Of a DNA stretch of 64,000 nt, positions 26,713 to 40,700 are shown piece after piece. Positions within the stretch are counted from its first letter, which is position 1, and the number at the start of each line of letters is the position of its first letter. The notes under the pieces were generated by a model. That model saw nothing but the letters and a program-made list of their open reading frames with translations. It did no database searches and had not been told where the DNA came from. The DNA comes from Rostratula benghalensis (taxonomy: Eukaryota; Chordata; Aves; Charadriiformes; Rostratulidae): NCBI GenBank assembly GCA_013399305.1, contig VXAI01000090.1:2581640-2645639 (forward strand), given 5' to 3'. Position numbers and translations under genes: made by a program.

Positions 26713-27929
26713 TGTGTCCCTTTTTCCTCTATGCTACCTCAATGTTGGCAGAAGGAATGGATACACAAGAGGCAACCTTGTAAACGTAACGTTATTGAGA
26801 TGCATCTAAACATCACAGCTCCACTTCTAAAACACATTTAACCACATGACCTAGAGGGGTGTGCGAGAATTGCCTCGCTGTGCCAAAGCCAACAGAGAAG
26901 CTCTCAAAGACAGGTGTCACATCTTCACCCTAAGTTTTATAGCCATGAAGTTGTAACTGTCTTAACGTAATCCTCTAATTAGTTTTTAACTAGTTGCAGT
27001 ACAAAGTTCGTTCTTTCATCATTGTGAAAGTCATGGTTTTCCCATTTTTTATAAATAGTTTTAAGTGCTTACGGTAGATTAACATCTCTTAACTTTAGCT
27101 CGCTGCAACACAACATAACATGGCTGCACACATGCTGGTATTAAAAGATTGTAGCAGCAGTGTCTACTACTAGTAAACAAACCAATTTGTTTATATTCAT
27201 TCTCTTCTACAAATGCTTAACTAGTTTAATTTGTGATCACTCAAGTCACTCAAACTCTCCAAACCCAGCTCTCCTTCTTGCAGAACTGGGCAACACAATT
27301 TTCTGTGCCTTTTGCAATAGCTTTTGTTCTTTAAGTACACTTGTAAACACAAGTTACAGTTCTCAGGCACTTTTCTAGTCATGAAAATAGCCTTCATTAA
27401 GGGAAGGCTTCTACCATTGCTCCCACTGGTTCTCAACATCACAGAATTAATTAGCACAGTACTGACATACAGTATATCTGTGGCACAGCTCATCCTGTAG
27501 TCTGTCAAGCCCCATCTCCACTGCAAGGTACAAGAATGTAAAACATAATGGCCCTACCTGGGATCTAGAAGCAGTGGGGTGAACAAACCTCCCAAGACAG
27601 AGCAAAAGACTTAGGTGACCTTGTCTCACTGCAGCTGGAAGGCAGATAGCGCTCGGTGGAAGAAATTAAAACAAATGGAAACATGTTCTGGCTGAAGTAG
27701 TCCAAGAAGGAGAAATTACTTTATTTTGGTGCCAAGAAGGGGCATGAGAAAGGACAGGGACCGTTTAAATGATCACATCTATCTTGAGCAAAACAAAGAT
27801 GTCTACTGCAGCATTTCCGCATTTGTCTTTGGCTGTCCAACAAAGCTGCCACTGAACTGTTTGCCAAAGAAAAGAAATTTGGGGGAGCAGGTCCTATTGT
27901 TGCATTTTTTTCATCAACTTTTTTCATGT
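26713..27929. other. Intron 1 segment: no gene seen
   Basis: This is AT-rich intronic sequence with ordinary short open frames. The stretch from about 27840 may be a diverged upstream extension of the GC-rich repeat that follows, because AAAGCTGCC and a nearby TGCCA are shared with the other copy. Confidence 0.6.
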
Positions 27930-28330
27930 CAGGGTACAGCTGGAGCCAGCAGTAACCTGGGAGCTAGGGGTATCAGGGGCTCCCCAAAGAGAGTCCATCA
28001 GGACAGGGCCTGGCAGCCAGGGCCCATCCCACTGCCACAGCCAGGAGCAGGGTGGCCCAGGGCACCAGTGCAGCCCCAGCCATTGGGCAACTCCTTGGGG
28101 ATGGTGGCAAGCTAAGACTAAGTTGGGACATAGGCTAACATGTGGGCCCAGCCCAGCAAGGCCCATGGCTGGAGCTGGAGAGCAGCTCTGATGCAGCTTC
28201 ACAGGGGCAGGAGCTGACAGCCCCAAGGGGTGACATGGAATCCTGGGATGTGGGCAAGGACAGTCGGAGTGGTGGTGCCCTTAGGGCCCAGTTCTTTGTC
28301 AGGTCCTGGCTGGTTGCAGCCCAGTAAGCT
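27930..28330. repeat. GC-rich interspersed repeat, copy A (family not identified)
   Basis: This GC-rich island in AT-rich intron is clearly homologous to 51310-51605. The shared core runs from GGGGCTCCCCAAAGAGAG (27976) to GGACAGTCGG (28267). Matching segments in the same order and orientation are: CTCCCC, AGAG, GTC, TCAGG, CAG and GCCTG; then CCAGCC and TCC, TGGGGA; then CAGCCCAGCAAGGCCCATGG; then CTGGAGAG; then GGGCAGG, GCTG, GGGTGAC, CCTGG and GACAGTC. Copy A carries extra sequence after GCCTG relative to copy B. The minus strand is open for 149 codons (28135-28584), but the product is not recognisable. It could be an LTR piece, a 5' piece of a LINE, or a lineage-specific repeat. Confidence 0.7.
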
Positions 28331-30178
28331 CCAGATGAAAGACTACTGAACCACATAAACTTACCATCACATCTGAACAGCTTCACCATGTCTAAGTACA
28401 CTATCCCACATGACAATACAAAAACTGTATAAGTAAGAGATGCAGAATAAGATAAACCCATAAGCACTTGTTTAGCAAAAAATGCGTATCTAACACCAAC
28501 AGTTGATGAGAAATGAGCTTCAGCAATGCTAACTCCAAGTGATACCTCCAGAAGCTGCAGAGAGAAAGAGGCAGAGCTCAGCATGGGCTTTCCAAGGGCA
28601 GGAAAACCAGACCAAGCCCTGCGACACAGCAGCCAACAGACACACGGACCTTTCGTGCATCATGGTTGCCACTAATACAAAGTCACTGGCAGGGATTCTA
28701 AGCTACCACCTGTACATACTCCTATCACATCCTTTAACCTCGGTCTCCTAAGACAGATGTAATTTCATCTCTGCATAAAATCTATTGAGGCTGACAATTT
28801 AGTAAGGGTAATTTTAAGATTCAAGCAGAACTTCAGCTGGGTGCAAAGGTCCAGACAGAATTACTTTCAAAATTTTTACTCCTTAGAGTAAAGCATTACC
28901 ACATATACTAACTTTCCCATTCATGATAATCCAGTGAGCAAGGAAAAAGGATTTACCTGCATTCTCAGAGACAGTCAGAAAATTGTCTTGCTAGGACTTA
29001 GGAAATCACGGCACCCAGAAATACAGCTTATACTCCTGAACCTGAAAATCATTAAGAATTAGTGCAGTGGTCACATTTCCTTAAAACTATGAACTGTTGA
29101 GGTGTTTGTAATTATTTTCTATTCTTAAGCAAACCACATGGTGTTCAACCAGGGGGGAAGGGAATAAGTATGACACCTACAGTAATTGAGAATATCAAAC
29201 ACACAAAATAACTCGGATGAGGCACACATATTTCACATGTATGTTCTACTTGAATAATTCACAATTTAGTAGCCAAAAACCTATAATAAATGTGTATTCC
29301 AGTAAATACTGCTCACAGGTTTACATCATTATAACAGAATAGCTTTTTTTTTTTCCTTTCCTTTTTTTTTTTTTTCCTTTTATCCCCTGTTCATGCTTAT
29401 GGCCAATGCTTACGCTTTTACCCCATGTTCATGCCAAAAAGTCAACCACATTGCTGACTGTTTTCCCAAGTGTGACAATACAGGCCTGAGGCAAATACAG
29501 TTGCTCAAATAAAATCAAGCCAACTTGCAGGTTCTGCCGGCATGTTAACAAGCAGCAGAAAGCGGAGATTAAATAAAGTGGGGATAAGGGGATGACAAAC
29601 TGTGCATGTTCTATAAAACAAAGCACTGCCTTTATGAACAAAGTTGTGTTGCACTGTGAACCCTTGGGTTCGATTCCTTCCCCCAAAAGAGCACAATGAC
29701 CTTTCCGTGTCGCCTAGCAGGAAGACTAAGACTTCCTCAGCTGACTTTCAACCAGGCGTGGAACATTCCAAACGTATGGCTCCCCTCTGGAAGCTCGCCA
29801 GGGAGAGGAGAAGGATCCCCATTGTACAAAGATTGGCTGCTGACGTTCACAAAGGCTGTGGTAAAGAAGTTTCCAGAAGAGCTACACTGAGGAAAAAGAA
29901 TGTTCTCGCTAGCCAGATAATTTTATTACATTTTCTAAGGCTTTGACATGAATGGTACTGAAAACTGACATAAATGAGCAACAAAAAGACAAGAATGCTA
30001 TCTAGAAAAGCATGACTACGTTTGTCAGGTATTTGACTCCAAATGACTTCTGTTCACACATTAGAAATAAAAAACAACTATAGAAAATTTCATACAGCAT
30101 GAATGAAAAAAAATCTAGGCAAGAAAGTAACATTTTTGAAGAAATAAAGACTATGGAAGAACAGCTTTATATTATATT
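28331..30178. other. Intron 1 segment: no gene seen
   Basis: AT-rich sequence with a pyrimidine-rich tract (29343-29381). An isolated GGTTCGATTCC at about 29668 matches a Pol III B box, but no tRNA fold or A box surrounds it. No exon or repeat body is recognised. Confidence 0.7.
29343..29381. repeat. Pyrimidine-rich tract (T runs with CC interruptions)
   Basis: Three long T runs separated by CC pairs form an almost pure pyrimidine stretch on the plus strand, hence purine-rich in the DST pre-mRNA. It is low-complexity sequence. Confidence 0.85.
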
Positions 30179-30418
30179 NNNNNNNNNNNNNNNNNNNNNN
30201 NNNNNNNNNNNNNNNNNNNNNNNNNNNNNNNNNNNNNNNNNNNNNNNNNNNNNNNNNNNNNNNNNNNNNNNNNNNNNNNNNNNNNNNNNNNNNNNNNNNN
30301 NNNNNNNNNNNNNNNNNNNNNNNNNNNNNNNNNNNNNNNNNNNNNNNNNNNNNNNNNNNNNNNNNNNNNNNNNNNNNNNNNNNNNNNNNNNNNNNNNNNN
30401 NNNNNNNNNNNNNNNNNN
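30179..30418. other. Assembly gap, 240 N
   Basis: Two hundred and forty undetermined bases lie between AT-rich flanks (ATTATATT before, ATATAAAATC after). The open frames that appear to span it are artefacts. Confidence 0.99.
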
Positions 30419-31189
30419 ATATAAAATCTGTTGAGTTTTACTGAAAAGTTCATTTAACAATAATTGGAAAACAGAAAATTGCCAAATTATTTTTTTGGTT
30501 TTGCATATTAACCTCAAACCAGGACAAATATTAAACAGCTTTGAAAGCACAAAACCACTCCTTATCTACATTACAAAGCTGTTGTCTGTGGTTTATAAAC
30601 TTCACGGTTAAAAAGTACAAAGCAAAGGATTTCCCAGATCTCAGAAACAGTGTAGCTGGTGTACAAATACATCAAAAGGGGAAAAAAAAAAATATCAACT
30701 GCAATTTATAACACATGCAACTGGAAGATTTTGTTGATAAGCTAGGTCATCCTTACTAGCAATAATGTCTCTCAAAAGAGACATTTTGAAGTCATTACAA
30801 GTTTCATTTGTAACATTCCATGTGGTGTATTAATGCAATGTACTTGTGCATTAACGCGACCTATTTATCTTTGCAATTAGCCCCTGGGATAAAAAGCATC
30901 TACTAACAGAGCTTACAGAAAACAGACCATTTTCATGTCAAAATGGACAAAAATGGTGAAGTTATAGTGAAAAATTTACAACATGCCTACTGTTTTCCAC
31001 CCAAGAAAGAGTCTTGGTTCACAAACTGTATTTTCATAAGTGTGATTTACCTTATAGCCTGCCAGATCTCTCTAGTTCATTTTAAATTGTCTTGTTATCC
31101 CATCACTCCACATATTCCCATGCATTTTGTTTCCTTCATACAGGGCAAAGATGCATCCTCACCTCGCACCTATCCAAGTAGGACGTAAG
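30419..31189. other. Intron 1 segment between gap 1 and the long CR1
   Basis: AT-rich sequence without recognisable features. A short plus-strand frame at 30943-31188 has no family resemblance. Confidence 0.7.
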
Positions 31190-31775
31190 CATCCTAACAG
31201 CAGGGACACCCCCAACTAGACCAGGCTGCCCAGGGCCTTGTCGAGCCTCCCCTTGAATATCTCCAGGGAAGGGACCTCAACCACCTCCCTGGGCAACCTG
31301 TTCCAGTTCCACCACCCTCATAGTAAAGAGCTTATTCCTAATATCCAATCTAAATCTGCTCTTCTACAGCCTGAAGCCATGGCCCCTCGTCCTGTCACTG
31401 CAGGCCTTTGTAAACAGACCCTCCCCAGCCTTCCTGTAGGCCCCCTTCAGGTACTGGAAGGCTGCTATTAGGTCTCCCCAGAGCCTCCTCTTCTCCAGGC
31501 TGAACAACCCCAGCTCCCTCAGCCTGTCCTTGGGGCAAAGGTGCTCCAACCCCTTGATCATTTTTGTGGCCCTCCTCTGGACCCACTCCATCAGGTCCAC
31601 ATCCTTGTTATATTGGGGACTCCAGACCTGCACACAGTACTCCAGGTGAGGTCTCACCAGAGCAAAGTGGCAGAATCACTTCTCCGAATCTGCTGGCAAC
31701 ACTTCTTTTGATGCAGCTCAGGATGCGATTGGCCTTCAGGGTTGCAAGTGCACACTGCCATGAAGCCATGGGGAT
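31190..31775 (-). mobile_element. CR1 LINE fragment with reverse-transcriptase C-terminus (antisense to window)
   Basis: This is the longest CR1 piece in the window, read on the minus strand. From its 5' side the conceptual product passes through LATLKANRILSCIKRS. After a frame break, a frame open over 31364-31657 contains [56 protein letters not shown] and [11 protein letters not shown]. These are the well-known CR1 RT C-terminal motifs. The 3' part (plus-strand text ACTAGACCAGGCTGCCC through GGGCAACCTGTTCCAG) is degraded, and the terminal octamer tail is missing, so both ends are truncated. It is inactive and in the same orientation as DST. Confidence 0.95.
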
Positions 31776-34700
31776 GATCTAAGGAATGTGCATATCCTTG
31801 TAAAACATTAGAGATTTAAAAGCATGGCAGAAATTTCTTCTGGGTGGCAGCTGTTGATTCAGCCCACTGAGGTTAACAAGGACAATTACCTCAGGGAAGG
31901 CTTAATGGTCATTTTAGCCACAAAGAACTTGGAGTCAGACAGCATCTGACTCTGCTATTCCTGCAAGTAAACCAGAAGACTTCTCCTTTTTAAGTGAAAA
32001 AAAAAAAACCATGATTTTTAATTTCCTTTAATTTTTCAGCAACATCTTTGAAATACTGCATTACAGCTTAGATATTCAGAACTCAGGTCATAAGACTAAC
32101 ACAGAGATCAGTAAGTTTCATCACTTAATCTCTTTCCAATCATCTGTTGGGAGGTGCTTTTCATACATTTAATATAATCTTTTTTTTTTCCCATCAAATG
32201 CTTAATGATAAATGCACTGAGTCCATCCTACAGTGCAGGGTATAAAACCCCACACATCCCCAGCCACTCAAATTACCTGCACAGTAAAGCCCTCATTTTA
32301 GATAAGAATAATAAATAAATAATAATATATCAGATATCCACTGTTTCTCTAATCTGTTCCAATGTTACCACTTTTAGTTATTTGTTACAAAAGGGAAATA
32401 CAACCATTGTGGTCCTAAAGTTTCTGAAACAATATCTGACACTGCAAGTACCTTTGATTTTACGTGTCACCATCAATAAGTACACACTGCCAAGCCCTCC
32501 ATGTTCATGAAGCATCAACTTCAAGTTGTCCTCTTACTCAAATACCCTACAGATAAATCTGGGCAACCCCCCTTTTTACTCTGGAACCTGAATCTACCAG
32601 CATAAGCTGCAATTGGGGATTATTTTTTTTTTCCCAGTTACTCTTTTTGAGTCACACCAACTCCCTGTGACCTGGAGAGAATCTAGCTTTCAAACTTCAA
32701 AATCTTTCTAGATTTTTAAGTTCTGACTATTTCCAAATCTAAAAAATAAAGAATGGCTTGAAATTAATAAACTTGTTTGGTTCTATTTCTTTCTTTTTTT
32801 TTTTTAATAGCTTCTCTTCCATTGCTTTAATCTCTTGAATCTTTAGCTATTGTAGTACCAAAATTTCCCTTTTTTGGCACCCAAGTAAAAAATTTACCTT
32901 TTCTAATACAGAGAAGGATTCTTATGAAATCATATAAAACCAGAAATCCAAGCTTTTGTAAGAACAGTCAGTGTTGTAAGTCACAAAATAAGAGGATCAA
33001 TGAGAGCACTTTATTTTATCAAAGTAGAAGATACAGATAGAAAACCCTGAGAATTTTGATGCCAAGTCATACTTCAATGTTTCATCCTATTGACTTCGAG
33101 TGACAAAATCAGTAGAAATATATTAATGACCCGATTCTATACTAGAGCTCATCAATTTTACCCTGCAATATCTTCAGTGACACAATAGTTACCCAAACGT
33201 ACTACACCACTACAAAGCATAAGCATTTTGTTACTTGACTAAATACTGTAACAGTGGGCTTCAAATCATCTCAGTTAATACTAATATGAACAATTAGACC
33301 TTTGTATGCTTCTATCTCCTTAAAAACCTAGAGTCTGAACAAAAGATCCTACAATCAAAGAGGAATACTTCCACTAACCTCAGTGAGATCATGATCGAGA
33401 CTTTAAACAAATACTACTTCCCAGGAGCTGACTGTGATTTAGAAGAACCAAGTACCACAATCCTGGTAACAACATCTGTGCAACCATCAAGACTGAACTG
33501 CCCACAGGCAAAATCCCACTCCTGTGGCCATGGTATGAGGAGCATCCTAGAATTCTTTGGCATTTTCAAAAGGGCCACCAAACTCAAAGATACAGGTCTG
33601 ATGAAACAGAGAGAGTGGCCAAAAGGGGTAACATGACAGTCCAAATTCCCACCATCTGACTTCAGCTGCATAAAAATCCTGGGAAAACAGAAAGGTCCAG
33701 CTATGGCTTTCAGTTACAGTCACTGGAAAAGGCCAATTGCAACAAGCAGTAATGATTCAGAACAAGAGCCATAAATAAAGTGAAAAATAATAGCATCAAT
33801 TTTTAGTGGTGCCCTTTTGAAGTAGCTATGAAACTGAGTGATGACTAAGACAATAAAAAGCAGTAACAAGTATAAATCCACCATGGATTTCAATGCTATA
33901 TTTAAGTTACATTTTCATGTCAGTGGAATATTACAGATGAAAATCTGCTGTATTGACAGCTGTGAAGCAAGGGGAAAAGCTGGATCTCCCCAACAGCAAA
34001 AGTTAGAGAATCAAGTTAGAAACCTGAGAGTTTGCAGTCCTTCAGCTCCCACTTTTGTTCATACGTATTTGGCATCTCAGGAGACAAACGGCAAGGATGT
34101 AGCAAAAACACTTTCTGACAAAGAGTTTTTCCCTGCACAGATACACAGCTCCAGCAGCACCCACTGGAGCTTTACACTTCAAAAATCATGCACTTGACAG
34201 AGAAAGACCTTCTATCACAAGTATTTTCAAGAAGTTCCTCTCCTTCTTTCTATTACATTTTTGTGAAGTATTTTTCACACTGTGTGATTCCAAAGATGCA
34301 TTTTTTCTGTAGAAGTAGACCATTGTCTTTGTGTACCATTAAAACTGACATTTGTCTGAATCAGCAATACAGTTTTCATTGACATTTATCACAATGATGC
34401 AATGGTTGTGAAAATGAGTAGTACATTACTACTGCTCTTGGTTTTAGGGCAAATGCTCTTTCCTCCATTACAGAAAGAGAACACTCAGAATTATGTAGGG
34501 AACTACTGTGATCCCTTGATACCAAGACATCTAGCTCTACTGTACATACGGGCTTAAAGACAGAAACAATAAAGGGGGAGAAAGGGCTTGGGAATGGACT
34601 GCTCAACCATTGCTCGGTTGCTACCCAAACAAGTATCCCCTTAGGCAAAAATGGAAGCGCCCCAGTTAGCCAGGAAGGAGCACAGCAGACATCAGGAAGA

Positions 34701-37700
34701 AGCTACAGAGTTGCTTGTCCTCTGAAGTAAAGCATACAAACTTTCTATGAGCACCTGAAATAACAGAGAAGCTACATAATTATATCTAGTCACCTACTCC
34801 AAATCAACTGCTAGTTCACAAGGCCACCTTTTGAGATTAGCAGCCAGGGAGCATGCAGCATCTGATGAGACTTTTATTTACCGATGTCACATTATTTGTA
34901 CCAGCACATTTTTGCAAATAAACAGTTAATACATTTACAAAGTTAATAAACATAGAGAAGTTGTGTTTGGAATCTGCTACAGCAGCCAAGAAGGAAAGCT
35001 ATCTTGGAAAATTTAATCTTAAAATATATATTAATATATCTTCAATATAAATATAGCTATTTGAAAGCTTTCTTGGAAAATTTAATCTTCAATATTTTTA
35101 AGCCTCTCATTTGAGTATCTAGAATTTGGGTGCCAAAGCAAGCATGATTGATTCAGCAGTTTGATAAAAAAGAGCCAAGTAGCTACACTTCAATGTATAT
35201 TTGTGTATCCGTTTAATGCTTCAATCTTCAAAAAGGAGCCCTAAATTACTCCTGGGAAATACCGACAATGAAGTTCAACTGAATAAAACCACCTCTTTTA
35301 TCAATCTCCACACTGTTCATCTATTAAATATTTCAAACAACTAAGTATTGATTAACAAAAACTTCTTTCTAAAGTTTCACTAGGAGAGCAGTTGTCAGTA
35401 TGCACAGTGTTATTTCAGCAAGGAATTACTCTGTGAAGAAAATAAATAACATTATTTAAATGAAAAAACCCACCGACCTCTAAGCTCTCTAATAGCATCT
35501 TATAAATGGTCATAGTTAATGGTTATTTCACTCACTGTCTCTCATTTTCTAGAAATGAGATCCAAAAATACTGCTCCATATCTTTAAATGTAGAAAGCTG
35601 GGAGGTAAAGTTGATATTACTAGGTTCTTCTAAATTTTAATCCAGTGGAAACCTGGCATGGACCTGATACAATTCAGGATGATGGAAGGGATGCAGAAAT
35701 AGCCAGAGATTTTATTAATTCCATGTTCAGGAACCTGATCTGAGCCTCTTGAGGCATATGTGAAGCAGCAATGCCAGAATGTAATATGTGTTCCCACAAA
35801 AAAAAATTGATTCAGTGTATGAATAAATCAGAAAGTTAAAATGGCCAACTGCAACTTCTCTCTTCCAGGGATGAGAAACTGGAAAGTGCTGAGGGATTTA
35901 ATTTTGTTACCTAACTACTTTTAAGAGGCATTCCATTACAGAGCTTCCAGAACCAGAATTGGTATTGGGAAGCACAGCTTTTACAGGAGTCACATTGCTA
36001 GTGGCAGAAATCTTACAGCTGTGCAAGCATGAACTACAGGGATGAATTTTCCCTGTCTGGCCAGCTTATTGATTGAAATTTCCTGAAACCTCACTCCCAG
36101 ACCTTGAAGACCACATTCCCAAAAAGCAGGGCAGGTGAAAGTGGGAACATCACTGACATTTAGGTTTCCTCTCTTTTGTTTTTATTTGTATTCAAATTCT
36201 AATCACACTGCTATTAGTATTCTATTTCAAATCACCTAAAAGATCACTTAAGAAAAGGACCTAATTGTTAGAAAGCAGTACTTCTACTCTACTCCTTCTC
36301 CCTAAGCAAAAGCACTAAGATCACCTGCAATAAGTTCAAGCAGTATTCCAACAAAATTGTGTTTCTACAATAAAAACAGTGAAAAAATACAGGCCTCCAC
36401 AATCACCGCTGATGAAGACTTACACTATGAAAGAAATTAGTTTATCAAAACTGTAATTTTGTACTGGTTTCCCATTTAGTGTGAAGATGTGATTTTAATT
36501 CTACACTTAATACAAGTTGATTCCTTCAGACAGAAGATGAAGTGAAAAAATGAACTACTACTGTAAGGTCAACTGACTCCACATCTGTCACAAGGAGGAA
36601 GCCCTCCTACCATCCTACAACACAAAGGCCCACCAGCAGCCCCCAGACATTTACAGTCAAGAACTGTTACCACAACTTGACCAGCTGCACTCAACTGTCA
36701 TGTTGGATCACACAGAAAAAGTAGCTGCTCAAGTAGCTGCAATCTAAATCACTTTGGGTTTTTAGTTTCTGCACTCTAAAACATACCTGGAAGGGAACAT
36801 CAAGCCCATCCAGCCTTTGTAGTGTCAGGACAATGTTTTCTAAATAGCCAAGTTGACTGCTTAGCTATCCTAAGGAAAGAATGAAACATTCCTCAAGCTG
36901 GAAAAAGATAGAAAGGCTGGCAAAAGACCATTTCTTCACCACACCTGAACCACAAGTTAAAAAAAAACCCCTATATCTACAATCCTTTCCCCTCTTTGAG
37001 GAACCAGATGATTTTTTTAAAAAAAAAATTATTTATCAATTATATTTGCATAGTCAGAAAAAAAAAATTAAATCACTTGGTAAAAATTACAGTCAATATA
37101 AAAAGGAATCTGACTACAACCAATACACATGTTCTGTACTAGCTTAGCAGATTGCTGGTACTGTTTACTCAGGTCTGTGGAAGTATCTTTAGTACAGGTA
37201 ATTAATCAATGCAGTTAATACAGGTCAAACTATAAGTGTGTACAAGTGCCACAACACTTTTTTCCTATTTACTGCACTTCAACATTAGCTCACAATGCAT
37301 TACTATTCTTCTTAATAGTAAAACAGCCATTTCCATACTGGGTTGGGGTTTTTTTCCACCTTAATGTCCTGTTTAGAATGACTTTAGGAGTAATTTACCT
37401 CCTCCAGCCTATTTGGTCTCCCTGATTTTGTGCACCTTCAAATAAACTGAAAAAGTCTGACTGAAACACTGGAGTTACTTCACCAGTCATAAGATCACAA
37501 TGTTCTTCCATTGCAGCTATTGATACTAGCCACTGCAAAAATATTTTTTAAATGTAGTAATATCATGAGATTAACATGAATAATTTATAAGCCTAAAATG
37601 AAAAAACCAGACCAAGTTTGTTTTGAACTTTTGAAAGTATTATTCTGCAATTCAGTTTGTGTGGTTGTCACAGAGCTTAAGAAAAACTCTTTGCAAAGTG

Positions 37701-40700
37701 TTCATCCACAGTCCAACACAATGCGAGGAGCCAAGGTTTATCTGGGACAAAAAGGTCCCAAGGAAATGGAAAGGAGTAATTAAAAAAAGAAAAAAGATTG
37801 AACTACAAAAAGACAAAATCCCCTTTAACGCTATGTAATCACCAGACTTAGAACAAAAAAGGATGACTATCACTGACGGCTTTCTATGTCAATCTTATTT
37901 AGAGTGTCTTGGCCCAGGATGTAAATTAGTTGCAGAGGCAGGAACATTCCAATCTGGAGACTGATGGTAACAGGCTGCAAATGATTTCCCAGATGCGACA
38001 AGAAAGAATTTTCTATCACATCTACTCATACAGAGTGCTTTTTCCAAAGGCATGAGATTGGTCATTTCTCCTTGCCAGGAAGCTCTGTTTGGCAGGCTCT
38101 GGCTTTTCCAGCTCTCCTTTAGCCAACAGTAAAGCCAAAATAAATTTGTCATCTTTACCTGCCAGCTTCTGCCTTCCAATTTTCCTAGACTTTTCATTAG
38201 CATATTGAAAGTTCAATACTGCAGACAGCAGAATAGGAAATTAGAACATCAGCACACCCTGTACCCAAAAACACTTAGTCTCAAGGTACAAAAGCAGGAG
38301 GTGGGTATCTTTGATGTTCTGCATTGGCACAATAACATAGGAGCTGCAGAGTGAAAGAGAAAATATACATATACATACACAAAAGAAACTATTTTTTCCC
38401 CTCAAGCACAACCTAGAAAGTACAGGGAACCATTTAGAGAAATTTACATTTTGATTCAATATTAACTAAACAGTAGAGCATGTTTCTATGAAGAAAACCA
38501 AGCATTTTTTCCCCCCTCACAGAGGAGGGAAGATGACAGTCATGGATAGGAGACAAACATCTCATAGAGCAAAAGTCGTTTTACTCCAGTGCTGTTAAAC
38601 CAATTACAAGAAGGGGAAAGCTGTGATCTCAGCCCCAAATCTAGTGCATGCAAACCAGTTAATCACAGCCAGCAGATAATTTTAGCATAACTCACACCAG
38701 GCAAGGGGGGTATCATGGTTACAAGAGGTAAAGGTGTTTATTCCAGTAGGAAAGGAAGTACCAGAGGAGGCCTGCAAGCCTTGATGCTTCCATCTGGACA
38801 CTACAACTATTTTACCTCAAGAGCATTTGACTCATTTTCCAGTTTTGAAAAATCAGTTTTGTTGATTGTTACTGTTCTTAGAGTATGACTACTTTTCAAA
38901 CTCCAGAGGATTATCCAACACCATTAAAATGGTGCTACTTTCAAGCCATTTTTAAAAATTAAAAAGACCACAGCTTCTTGTAAATAGTCTTAGCAGAATT
39001 AAGGAGTATTACCAAGGATTATCACAACCAGATGAAATACAGACTAAATAGGTCAATGTAGTACATGCACTATCTCTGCTTTACTGTATACCTTATTTTT
39101 CACGATGAAGTTACCTTTCAAAAAATATCCAACAGAAACATTCTTTCAAAGTTTTCCCATTTCTTTTTCATGAGAAAAGCATACAAGAAAATTTTACTCT
39201 TTGTGCCAGATACCTGACAAACTACTAGAAAAAAATCCTCAATCAATACAGTGTTGAACAATTCACCTTTTATAATGAAATCCAGGTATTTACAAGGTCA
39301 AGTTTCAACTTCAAAGGAGGAAAATCATAATAGGTCTTTTTAGCGGGAATTATGGCACAGTAATTGTTGTGCTGCAACACGGTTACTAGAAAAACATGCA
39401 GCAGGTGCATTGCTTATCAGGCCTCAGAAAACCCTCTACTAGAAAATTCCACTCCTACAGTTTGACGATGTGTTCCCATATTATCACTGGGTCTGACATT
39501 ACACTGGGGGGTTTACAGATCGCCTTACAACAATTAGCTCAGCCAAAAATATTTCAAACATTTGAAAATGTCACAGTCATAAGATTTCCATCACCGTACC
39601 ATATATTTCATGTATTTGACACCATGATGGATGATGCTGTACTAGCCCCAAAAGACAGGCCAGATCCCACCAGCAGTTACTTCCCTCACAAGTGACGTGT
39701 TGTTAAAGTGGTTGCACTGAAAACAAAAATGCAAACCCATCAGCTTGCAAAAGTTAATCCTCCTCCATGCTCTCATTCTGAAGAAATTGATGGAAAATGT
39801 AGGCAGGACAACAATGGATTTTCAAATGTTTATTGGCCTTCTGCAAGAATATTTGGCAATTACAATGTAACCTGTAGCACTCAGAATTGCCATTGGCACT
39901 TACAAACATAAAGGTTTCTAATTACAAGAAACGTAAACCTTGCAAATATCTTTAGAAATATGATACCTCCTCATGTAAAAGGAAACTCGAGTATGAAAAA
40001 AAAAAAAGTATGTGCAAGTGAGAATGTTTGTCAGCTTAGAGACAGATACTGTTCAGAAGGACTAATAGCAAAATTAACAACTGTAGGTGTTCAACTCCTT
40101 TCTCTCACACATACAAGCCACAATTATTAAAACTATCACAGGAAAAATGTCCAAGGATAGGTGGAGAAGTCAGCATTCCCAGTTACAGGCAGATTTGTTT
40201 CTCAGGAAGGAAGTAAAAGCATATCTGTTTAGGTTACCAGAGAAACATCATCAGGTTTTTAGGGCTGGAGTCTTCTGTGTCAGAGACTCGTTTCTTCAAA
40301 TTGTATTTCTACAATAAATATCCTGATGCTCTTTGAACATGAGTTGCTTCCTGTGCTTAAAATTCACCAACACCACCTACTTCTACAGTCCTGCAAGTTC
40401 CTCATCCTAATGAAATAAGCTTAGCAGACATCTGGCCTTGACCACCCTAATTGAAGTGCAGACACGCACTTATGTTACCTCAAAAATAGCATGTGAGATC
40501 ACTTCCTCAAAATAAAGTTTTGCTCTCCCACACCATTACCAGCAGACTGAAGTTGAGTGCTGTTCAGCACTCATTTCAAGGCTGAATACACTAGTTCTAA
40601 AAAGGAAAATAAAACCTAAAATTTAGGCACAACATAGTTTGTGTGTGTGGCTTTGCAAAAAAATAGAACAGAAGTTTCTTGGCTTTCCCGTCCGCAAAAG

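Noticed and set aside
28901..28912. CACATATACTAA, identical to part of U6 snRNA
   Set aside because: The match stops at 12 bases; the rest of U6, including its 5' stem and the following AATTGGAACGA, is absent.
29660..29690. GGTTCGATTCC, an exact Pol III B-box sequence
   Set aside because: The bases around it do not form a five-pair T stem, and no A box, anticodon arm or acceptor stem is found upstream. I see no tRNA gene or clear tRNA-derived SINE.
30099..30550. Open frames of 93-127 codons spanning N bases
   Set aside because: Most of their length is undetermined sequence in the assembly gap.
31364..31657. 97-codon minus-strand frame as a host gene
   Set aside because: It carries CR1 RT C-terminal motifs ([20 protein letters not shown]) and lies inside a CR1 fragment.
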